Assembly (NCBI GenBank): GCA_947179155.2
Contig: OX359273.1
Coordinates: forward strand, 42,877,023 to 42,941,022
Reading direction: 5' to 3'
Length of the DNA: 64,000 bases
Origin: Hedera helix
Lineage: Eukaryota > Streptophyta > Magnoliopsida > Apiales > Araliaceae
The notes beneath the pieces were generated by a model. It was not told where the DNA came from and did no database searches. It saw only the letters and a program-made list of their open reading frames with translations. Positions 1 through 10,100 of the stretch are shown in pieces. The position numbers were made by a program, and so were the translations under genes. The first letter of the stretch is position 1; each line of letters begins with the position of its first letter.

Positions 1-25
1 TGGATTAATCTCATTCCCTAAACAG

Positions 26-244
26 GGGAAGAACCCAACAGCTCGAATTGAACATGAGGCCAGTACCTCCAAAATTGGTGAAGATCAACTATTTTACTTC
101 CAGCAGAGAGGCATTGACTATGAGAAAGCTATGGCAGCCATGATATCTGGGTTCTGCAGGGATGTATTCAATGAACTTCCTGATGAATTCGGTGCTGAAG
201 TGAATCAGCTCATGAGTTTGAAGCTTGAAGGATCAGTTGGTTAG
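26..244 (+). CDS. SufB-like Fe-S cluster scaffold protein (ABCI8), last exon only
   Basis: This is the 3' terminal exon of a gene that starts left of the window. It reads in one frame to the TAG at 242-244 and follows a likely intron acceptor (AACAG at 21-25). The translation carries the C-terminal block of chloroplast SufB: KNPTARIEHEAS, then the FYFQQRGIDYEKA segment, then FCRDVFNELPDEFGAEVNQL. SufB is the scaffold of the SufBCD complex, which builds iron-sulfur clusters in plastids with the SufC ATPase and SufD. The block RIEHEAS is conserved across the SufB/SufD family, and the short tail ending in LEGSVG is what I expect of the plant SufB branch. The exact acceptor base is uncertain by one or two positions. 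The family is seen clearly; the ABCI8 assignment rests on memory of the plant protein. Confidence 0.9.
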   Translation, partial: GKNPTARIEHEASTSKIGEDQLFYFQQRGIDYEKAMAAMISGFCRDVFNELPDEFGAEVNQLMSLKLEGSVG

Positions 245-1824
245 GCTGCAGTAGTCGTTTGTTTAAGTTTATAAAGCTCACTGCAGACATATATGGTTAG
301 ATCTTTTAGCGGATGAGTTTTAATTTGTAAAATTATGAACGATATCTGTTGTAACTATACGTTTTTTTTGGGACTAGTAAAGAAAAGTTTTACGTCACGT
401 TATATGTAAATGATTTAAGCAATGGATTCCAAAAGAAATCTCCAGACATTTTGGTTATATGAAATTCTTATATTTACTCGACAAAGAAAGGAAACTTTGC
501 AAACAGTGACTGCATTATTTACCATCAATGAAGCTAATATTAATCCTTTATGTTACTGTTTGAGGTTTTAGACTTTTGGTTTTTCATATGAAAAGTGTCA
601 TGAAAAGTGTCGTTATAGGTTTATAACGACGGTTTTGACCGTCATTATAGGTCTATAGCGATAATTTACATGTGAAAATATCACTTCCCTGCATAGAAAA
701 TCATGCAATTATATATAAAAAAAGTATCAATTATCATTTACATAAAGAAAAAACGAAGTGACTAATTTATCTAACATCTTTACGGAAAATATATGTTGAT
801 TCTTCATTTTATTTTCTCATAATATGAACAGTCATTTTCAATTGAACTAACCCTCAATAATTCTGTCTTTTTAATGGATTATTCTGCACTGACGTCCTTG
901 TAGTGCCAGTGCTGGAGAAGCGTGGCCATCTTTTTCTTCTTTCTGTTTTTCTTCCCTCCCTCTTTTAATATGATAACAAAAGGCTGAAATAAGTCCTTTT
1001 CTTGAAATGAAATAATTAATATTTAAAATAGTTTTTTTTTCTTTTTATAAATAAAATGCTCCACTATTATTTTAGAAAGACAGTCAATGATTACTCTAAT
1101 ACTTGAATCCACACCCACCTAAGCTCCCAAAAGAGGAATGATCACGGCCATAAACAGAAATCAGCAACCTACTCAAGCAGTGAAGAAAGAAATAAACTTT
1201 CAAAATTGAAGATCTGTTCAAAATTAGAGATATATTTTTATTTTGTATTATAAAATGACAAAGCTTCAAACTCGCCACTGCTACATCTACTATATTTTTA
1301 ACATATGTTGGGGATAAATTTTAAAAAATATTTTTTTCTTGAAAAGTGAAAACAAACGTTTTTTTAAATGTATCTCTTATTTTAGAACGGATAGACTATT
1401 AAAAGAAAATGCATGGTTCAAGAAAAGGAAGAAACACATGTATATGATGGTTGACAATTGAGAGAGCCGTGCCCTCAACCGGCTTTCATAAAGAAACTTA
1501 CGGGCACCGGGATCAATGGTAAATTATTTTTACTCACTATGGTATAATATATATTAATGTATTTTTAATTTACCAAGACCATAATTTTTTTTTGAATTTT
1601 TACCAAACACAACTGAATTCACTCAACCACTAAAGTTTCCTTTTTGGAACTACCTTTGATTCAATATTATCATTAAAATAATTAAATAAGCCATCAAATT
1701 TCATATGAAATACTCTTTATACTTGCTCTTTAATTTCAAGTGTAGTAGTGCACATGCACTGCTTCATCACCCTGTGACCTCTTCATTAACCCCACGCGCC
1801 ATTCAATGTTGAGCCTTTATTTCT
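245..1824. other. Intergenic: SufB 3' UTR and AT-rich spacer
   Basis: The first 150-200 bases should be the 3' UTR of the SufB-like gene. Beyond that the DNA is AT-rich with no convincing ORF. A cluster of short perfect palindromes lies at 609-642 and is listed separately. No other feature is recognised. Confidence 0.6.
609..642. repeat. Adjacent short perfect hairpins, possible transposon-end remnant
   Basis: Bases 609-617 and 622-630 are perfect 9-base inverted arms (GTCGTTATA / TATAACGAC) around a 4-base loop. They run straight into a second inverted pair at 629-642 (ACGGT / ACCGT). Related words (ATTATAGGTCTATAG) follow. Such GTCGTTATAGG-type subterminal repeats occur at the ends of plant CACTA-like transposons. 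No CACTA terminus is visible, so this would be only a remnant. Confidence 0.35.
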
Positions 1825-1834
1825 CTATAAATAG
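1825..1834 (+). promoter_or_regulatory. TATA box of the small basic protein gene
   Basis: CTATAAATAG is a near-consensus plant TATA box. It lies about 180 bases before the ATG at 2007, so transcription would start near 1855-1860 and leave a leader of about 150 bases, rich in T and C. An ATG at 1848 opens a short frame but probably lies upstream of the transcription start. Confidence 0.6.
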
Positions 1835-2006
1835 TACTGCTTCAACAATGCCAATCAAGGAATCAAATCTCTCTGCAATTTTCCAGTGCCACTCTTTTTC
1901 CTCATCAGTGTCTTCTTTTTTTCTTTGTTCTTTTTTGGATAAGTATTTTGTTTTTTCCCCCTTATAAGAGGAAATATGACTAGTACTCTTTTGAGTAGGA
2001 GGCAAT

Positions 2007-2324
2007 ATGGTTACACAAAGATGGAGATTGAAGACCCTGAAGAGATACATACAGCATCGACGAGCGCAGTTCTTGATCTACAAAGTACTACAGCAGGCTG
2101 CAGATTCTCCAAGAAGAAGGAAAAGATTGTGGCTGCGAGGTGGAATATGTAGATTGAAGATTAAGATCGGCAAGAGGCTAAAGAAACTGAAGAGGGGCAT
2201 ATTTTTAAGCATAGCTGCAGCTAAAGGTGGTGCCCATAAACAAGTTATTCGTAAATTGAAAACTTGGAAGCGCTTGTTTGCTGTTAGAGAGGCTATTGTC
2301 AGTCTTCCTCTCTTAATTGCTTGA
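2007..2324 (+). CDS. Small, highly basic protein of unknown function (105 aa)
   Basis: An intronless ORF of 105 residues, MVTQRWRLKTLKRYIQ to SLPLLIA. It is extraordinarily rich in Arg and Lys, with runs such as PRRRKRLWLR (35-44), KIKIGKRLKKLKR (51-63) and IRKLKTWKRLF (81-91). There is no signal peptide or recognised domain. The basic runs could act as nuclear signals or bind RNA, but that is inference. Support for a real gene is the near-consensus TATA box at 1825-1834, a plausible leader, a stop followed by AT-rich sequence, and the absence of a competing ORF. In Arabidopsis I recall a short hypothetical gene (At1g11655) beside HSP70-16 (At1g11660); this ORF sits in the same relative place, so it may be the counterpart, which I have not been able to test. 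Confidence 0.55.
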   Translation: MVTQRWRLKTLKRYIQHRRAQFLIYKVLQQAADSPRRRKRLWLRGGICRLKIKIGKRLKKLKRGIFLSIAAAKGGAHKQVIRKLKTWKRLFAVREAIVSLPLLIA

Positions 2325-3370
2325 TCAAGTTTTGCCTACTTTATCTTAATCGCTTCTTTGTTTGTTTGATAAGAAAGTTGATAAAATATATGTTTAAAAG
2401 TTCTGCTAGCTTTTTCATTTTTCTACTTTTCGTAGATTTGGCTAGGAAATTAGGAATTCTTATTTCTTGTAACAGTTTTTGAGTGTCGATGTTATAAAAA
2501 TAGCTAGCGCGGACATAGGCAGTGAAGAAGACGCCTAGCTAGCACCTAGTGTCTGTATGCAAAATTTATAAGTTCATAGTATGGATACAATTTATACAAA
2601 ATAGAAGAAAATCTGAGCTAGGCCTTATTAACTTTACAAACCGATCACATCGTAACACGTGAGATATTTAAATGTATATATAAAAATTTAAACTACTATT
2701 ACTAATATCTTTTGACCGAGTCTTTGGTAAAGTTAAGATGAACAGAAAAAATATTATTGAAACAATACATTATGCCTTATTATACTAACTATCATTTGAT
2801 TCGTACTTACTCAAAATTTGATCGAGTTATTACATACTAGTACATTGATCTGCACCCTTATGCGGGTAAGTATACTAACAATGTCAAAATTGGATTATTT
2901 TTGTGATAGCTAAATTGAGGAATGAGGAAAAATCAAAGAAGAAAATAAATGGTGACCCTAATTTTATTTCTCAACTACTTTTCTTGGATATCTATTTTAA
3001 TTAATTAATAAAACTGTTTTCCTTTAATTTATTAATTAATGTGCCTATCTCGATCTTGTAGACAAATACTATTACATGGATTGAATATATATAGGTGAAA
3101 ACAAACAAACAGTACATAATCCGATACAGAAAGAATTTTATATTGGATAACACATAATTAATGCACAATTGGTAGAATAATTATTTCTTAAAAAATGAAA
3201 GGACTGGAGGACCAATGGGAATATTATTACTAGTTTTTTTGCCTACTAGAGAGGAGAGGAGAAGATCGTATATTATGCTCTCAATTTTTATGTAAGACGA
3301 CGGACTACTAAAAATAACACAAAAATAATAGTTACTAGTGATTTGTTCAGGCAGGTAGGCAGATCTTCGA
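2325..3370. other. Intergenic spacer
   Basis: AT-rich DNA between the small basic protein gene and the HSP70-16 leader. The first 150 bases or so are probably 3' UTR. I see no ORF, repeat or RNA gene here. Confidence 0.6.
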
Positions 3371-3457
3371 AAATTGTCCGTTGATCAATTCCCAAGCAAA
3401 TCGTAGAAAAGCTATCTGTCCCTCCTCTTCTCTCCTCGTCTCCACTCCATTCCTAGC

Positions 3458-3465
3458 TAGGGTTT
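3458..3465 (+). promoter_or_regulatory. telo-box-like motif in the HSP70-16 5' leader
   Basis: TAGGGTTT sits in a pyrimidine-rich stretch (3410-3490) just before a GTATGT splice donor at 3491. Telo-box-like motifs next to pyrimidine tracts are common in plant housekeeping and translation-related leaders. I read this stretch as a non-coding first exon whose intron ends shortly before the ATG at 3788. Confidence 0.45.
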
Positions 3466-3787
3466 CTCGCTCGCCCCTCTCTCCCCGGAGGTATGTTCCT
3501 ACTCCTGTCTAGCCGCATTTTACTTGTCAAATTATATATATATTGTGTATTGCTGGATGATGTAGCCTGTTATGGGTGAAGCAATTGTATGAACTATTAA
3601 ATTTTGCTTTTATGTTGATAACACTAATGATTTTTGATGCTTTAAATTTTAGATTTATTGACTAAAATGATCTGACGGTTTGTTAAAATGCTTAAATTAT
3701 AGGTGCTGTATAGCTTATCCGGCAACGATTTTTTTGGGTTATTCTGCTTACACTTGTGAGGTTTTATAAACAAGGGATTAGCTAGAA

Positions 3788-6700
3788 ATGAGTGTGATAG
3801 GATTAGATATCGGGAATGAAAATTGTGTTATTGGGGTTGCTAAGCAACGTGGAATTGATGTTTTACTGAATGAGGAATCGAACCGGGAAACACCGGCTGT
3901 GGTTTCTTTTGGTGAGAAGCAAAGGTTCTTGGGCTTGGCAGGGGCTGCTTCCGCGACCATGAACCCAAAATCAACTATCTCTCAGCTTAAGAGATTGATT
4001 GGTGCTAAATTTAAGGAACAGGAAGACCTTAGGTTGTTGCCTTTTCAAACTAGCGAGGGTCCTGATGGTGGCGTGTTGATACATTTACAGTACTTGAATG
4101 AAGAACATAGTTTTACCCCGGTTCAGATAATGGCAATGCTGTTTGCTCATTTAAAGCACATGGTTGAGAAAACTCTAGAAATGCCCGTGTCGGATTGTGT
4201 GATTGGTATACCATCGTACTTTACGGAATTGCAAAGGCGTGCGTATTTGGATGCAGCAGAGATTGCTGGACTGAAGCCACTAAGGTTGATGCATGACTGT
4301 ACAGCTACTGCGCTAGGTTATGGTATTTACAAGACTGATTTCCCCAACGCAGGTCCTAGTAATGTTGTGTTTGTCGATATTGGTCATTGCGATACGCAGG
4401 TTGCTGTTGCAGCATTTGAACCTGGACATATGAAGATACTGTCCCATTCTTTTGATAGTAATTTGGGTGGGAGAAATTTTGATGAGGTTTTGTTTAGACA
4501 TTTTGCCACGCAGTTCAAGGAACAGTATAATATTGATGTTTATTCGAATACCCGGGCTTCTATTAGGCTGAGGTCTGCATGTGAAAAATTGAAGAAAATC
4601 TTGAGTGCGAATCCGGAAGCACCACTTAATATTGAATGCTTGATGGATGAGAAAGATGTCAAGGGATTTATTAAGAGAGAGGATTTTGAGAATCTCTCAT
4701 CAGACTTGTTGGAAAGGATTAGCTTTCCTTGTCGTAAGGCTTTGGCTGACTCTGGTCTTTCTGTGGATAAGATTCATTCTGTTGAGCTCGTCGGGTCTGG
4801 ATCTAGGATACCAGCTATCATGAAGATTTTAGCTTCTCTTTTCAGGAGAGAACCCAGACGGACTCTAAATGCCAGTGAGTGCGTGGCTCGTGGGTGTGCT
4901 CTTCAATGCGCAATGCTTAGTCCAATATTCCGTGTTAAAGAGTACGAGGTATGTGTTCTATTACAGCTATGAAGTCTTGGGAAAATTCCTTTTTGCATAT
5001 GCATGCAGTTTATTATTTCTCTTGCTACATGTATAAGGAATGATAACTTAGTTTTCCATGTGCTACTTTTTACGAACTTGATGTATTTTCTGAACTTTGC
5101 ATTAAAGACGCTCGTGGAACGTGTTTCTTCAGATAAAAGAGGGAGTATATTTTCGACAAACTGGAATACTATTATCTTTTTCTTGACTGACATGTCTTCA
5201 ATATATTGAGTTCTTTGTTCTCACTCATGGAATTCAGACATTTGTGGATATTCCTTGTGCCACTACCTCTGCAATCAGCTAAATTTAGAGCAGCTTTTCT
5301 ATCCTTTTTATCCAATTCAACCAGCTCATCTTGTACTTCAGTTGCGTGTTTGTGGTTTTTATTAAAGGTGTGATTAAGTGAAAGAAATAATACATATGGA
5401 AGATTTAAAAAAAAATATAATTTTGATAGAGTATTGCAAAATTTGGAGGTGGAAAACAGGTGTTCACCAGGTTATCATGCCTTCTTACTCAGAGTTATTA
5501 ATTGTGGTACTAAATCTTTCTTTCGGACAGTTCTACTAAATTCCCTTGCGAGTTGCTATTTTTGGCATGGCATTTTGATTTATCATACAATTTGACTTTA
5601 CCTTTTGCTCTCGAACTTGCAAATCTAAGAACTCATTGGCATATTATGGTGCCTGTTACGTGTCTAGCTAGTCAGTAAAACTATACTTTGGGAGGAATTT
5701 TTGGTTAAATTGGAAGAGATTTTTGGGAAGGTACATGAATCTCTTATTTTCATTGGATATCCTGGGCCGTGACACGTACTTATTGGAATTTTTTTCGGAG
5801 AAGTTTTGATTTTGTAGACTTAAATGTCCAATTTATTTTGTCTTGAGAAACAGTGAAAGTATGTTGATGTGAAGTACACATATGAAGCCACATGACATGT
5901 CAAAAGCATAATTAAGTTATGGGATTCTTCTATACATGATTAAGATATTATTTTATACATTTATTTATTTAGTTCTACTCCCTATGTCCTCATAAAGAAT
6001 GGCCTAATTTGACTTTTAAGGTCAAATTGACTATTTTTTGAATAAACATTTATACTATTTCTTATAGTTAGAGGTGGACAAATTATGACCATAAGAAACT
6101 ACAACGAATTTACTTCTAACACCATTGTTTGAGATTTCAAAATTTTAAATAAATATAATTAACTACTCATTCTAAGAATGGTCAATTTTACTTGAAAAGT
6201 CACATTAAGCCAGTTTTATGAGTACTATTATGGTCATGAAAGTGTCTTGTCTGGTCTCTGGAATAGACAAGGGTTGGTATTGAGGACCGCGACTCTAAAA
6301 ATAGTTAGATACTCAAAAATAGCATATTTTGTTTAAAGTGTAGTAGATTTCCATATTTAATTACACAAAACGGCATTGGAATTTTGTCTATAACATGTGT
6401 CACTAATAAATATACGGTAAACAAGCTCTTAAACTCTAACAAGTACTTAGAATTTAGAATCTGCAGTGGGTTGTATTTACAGATTGTCCCTACTTCACAT
6501 GAGCATAACACTAAGGATTTGAGGTTGACACCTTGATAATTAAAGTCCATTGTGATTTATTGAGTAAGGCTTGAATCTGCAACTTTGCAGATGCACACAG
6601 TCAATAAGCTAAGGAGCAGTGGTCTATCAATTTTGCATGTGCTTGTAAGCATGTATATATATGGACATGATTTTCTTGTATTTTAGAATTATAATATTTG

Positions 6701-7074
6701 AATCTCTTGTTATTCGCAGGTCCAGGATTCATTTCCTTTCTCCATAGGACTTTCATCAGATGAAGGTCCAAATGGCGTTTTGTTCCCAAAAGGACATCCA
6801 TTTCCAAGTGTTAAGGTGCTTACGTTGCATAGAATTAATACATTTCATTTGGAAGACTTTTATGCCGATCAGAATGAACTGCCTTCTGGTGTATCACCTA
6901 AAATCAGCAAGTTTACGGTATGTATGCTATTTGTTTGTGATAAGTTTTGTTGTTTGTCGAACTTCTAAGAAATGTATCCAAAGAATTTTAATGTAGTTAA
7001 TGAAATGCATGCTTGAAATTTGTAAGAATCATACATAATTCAGTGAGAGTCCCTTTGCATGGTGCTATTCCTCC

Positions 7075-7107
<33 letters not shown>

Positions 7108-10100
7108 ACAATATTGCCAACTTGTCATGTTAACATTATATATTTTGAGTATTCTGATTCACACGGAGCAATCATGAGCCATACCTTTAGTGTGAGTTTG
7201 GTGATGGTGGTCCTTTGCAAATAAAGTATGTAGGATCAGTGTTACATGGAAGATAGTTTGTTTTGGTTCTTGGAATTGATATGGTTATGCAGTACGCTAG
7301 GGCTAGTTTTATATGAATGCTTATAGTTAGGAATTCTGATAGAATCTTAATGCAATACATCTAAATTTTATAAAAGATTTTTAGTTGAATAAACAAGTTG
7401 ATTATTCTATAGATAATTTATAAATGTGATGTTGGATCATTCAATACTAACTCATATTGTGTAACTATAGGAGAAACTAAAAAAAATAAATTCAGTAACT
7501 AAATTTAGAGTATTGGTACTTAAGAGAACTATGTTTGGGAACACGAGTATTATTACGCAGTACTCTAGGTCAATAAAAGTATCTTGTTACTCCGTGTAGA
7601 ATAAAATTTAGAGGGATAAGAGAGGGATGAAATAAGAAGATAGTAGGGGATAGAGGAAATAAGAACCATGACTGAAGGTCGCAATGAGATAAAGCAGCCT
7701 CAATTCCAAAATCAATATTAAACTCTATATTTCTACGATGGGGTATTACATCACTTAAGATATGAAATAGAAAACTCTAATTCTAGTATAACTTAGGAAA
7801 CCTATAAACTCCTAATTACTACCTGCTATAAGTAAAAGATTTAAAATATTCTACCTACTATAATTAGAAGATATGAAATAACTACCTACTTTGATAGAAA
7901 GATCTACACCAAATCAGTTATCCTTATATAACAATACAAAATATCATTTGCTTCTGCATTGCGAGTATGCTAGAGATTTATGGGTTTAGTCATTAGTGTG
8001 CCTTGGGTGATGCCAACATCGATCATGGCATTGCTTGATGCTTGGAGGGGAGCTAGAGTTTTCATGTGTAGGAGAAAACGTTGGGATTTTGTACCTCACT
8101 GTTTATAATGGGTTATTTGGAAGGAGAGGAATTGTAAGTATCTGAGATGGAATGATCCGTTGTGCATATTAGATCGTTAGTTTCGAGGCTGCTGTTTTAA
8201 TGGCAGAATGAATCTTATCCGGGTACAATAAAATCTTTTTGTTGGCTTTTTGCCGAGTTTTGCCTGTTAGCTTGAGATTTTGATGTTATCTGAGCTTTGA
8301 TCCCTATGCAGGGATCACTGGGCATTGAGATGGCATCCCCTTTTGTATATATGATTACTTATCAAAAGCGTGATGGCTGGTCAAAGTTTTGTTCGTGTGA
8401 ACTCTTAAGAATCTTCATGTATAAGGATGAAAAGCAATGGTTCCTGTATTTAACAGGCTTTGCTCTAAGGCATCAACCTAGATAAATGGATGATCTTTTG
8501 CTATAAAATGGTCTTTTGGACACTCTTTCAACTATTTGCAAAAAAATGTAGTTTTCTAGTAATAGAAAGTAGGTTCATATTTACAGTATTCAAGGACACA
8601 CTTCCTTGGTTTTCTTATTTTCTTTTCTTTGTTAGTATAACCTGTTTAGTCCAGACGATATCTTTGAAATCTGAAAATTCTGAATTTAAGAGGTACCTTA
8701 TCGAAATTTTCAATTAGTTGATGCATTAATGAGATTAATGGTCTTACAGCTAGTAGTGAAGCATTTTGGATCCTGCCACATAGAATGTGTGTTCATATGG
8801 TATTTTCATACGAGCAACACTTGGCTGAAATCATTATTTCCAATACACTGGTTCTTGGAAATGTGACCTTGCTTGATTATTTGAAAGCTTGGATCTTTTA
8901 TGCTTGAGATACCCAAGTGCCAAAACTTTGACATGGGTAGGAGACTGAGGTTGACAAATCTTAGAGACTTCATTGTCTGGTTGCATTATTGGTATAGTTC
9001 CAGGAGGTGACTCATTATCCTACTCGTATAGTTGGTCTCCAGAAACTTTATCTAGCACTGTAATTAATAGTATATATGTTAGACATGTTGCCTTTTCTAG
9101 TTTATGCTTTTAATTTTCTTTTATTCAAACTTAACATGATCAAATAATTTTGTAGATTGGTCCAATCCAAGTCTCTAATACAGAAAAAGTGAAGGTTAAA
9201 GTTAGAGTTCAGCTAAACCTCCATGGCATTGTTACCATAGAGTCGGCCTCAGTAAGTATGGGTTGTTATTTTCTGATTCTGGGATGCATTGGGCTTTCGT
9301 TAGTTTGTGGGGTTTGATTTGACAGAAATTCTTGAATTCTTCAGCTTATAGAAGATTGCAGGGATGATTCTACTGCAAGGACTAATGCTCATTTGACTTC
9401 AGAAAAGATGGAGGTTGACAATCATGTGTCATCTGATGTAGCAAATGGTGCTGATGATTCTCATTCTGTACAGTACAACCCGTCAACAACATGTGTTGTA
9501 AGTTCTGTTGAAAGCTTCTTTAATTGGTTGGTTTGAAGTTCTACTTTGCATATGGATTTTTTATGATGTTTTCTTATCCCAGAAGGACAAGAAACTGGTT
9601 CTATACTTGATAAGCATTGAATTATGCAACATAGACTTGAATCTTAACAAATCTGACTTGCATATGTGGCAAATGTTTAAAAGTTAGCCCCATGACCATC
9701 ACATGACGGTCCTAGATTCAATCACGCCACTAGTAAATTATTAGTGTAGCTAAGAAGGTTATTTCCTCAACCATGTACTAATGTGTTGGATGAGTGTTGG
9801 CCAGAGTTTCATGTCAAATACTGTCGTAATTGGTACTATTGCCTCTGTTTATGAATATCTCCTTCGAGTGTTCAATGTATATTGCAAATTGCACTACATA
9901 TCCAATGTTAACAACAAAAGTCCATCATTGAAATGTTTGTGTAACTGACTAGCTCTTAACTTTTTGTTCATGTTAGGCCCCGTCTTCAATTACTTGACTC
10001 GTAAGCCATGGGCTTGCTATTGAAGTTGCCTTTTGTACCAAGTTAATGATTATATTGTCGAGGGAAACTTTAATTAAGTTGAAGCTAAATGAAAGTCCTG

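Noticed and set aside
1096..1278. 60-codon minus-strand ORF
   Set aside because: AT-rich chance frame without regulatory context or similarity.
9640..9790. SINE-like segment with a B-box-like GGTCCTAGATTCAATC
   Set aside because: No A box at the right distance and no tail; similarity is too weak to claim.
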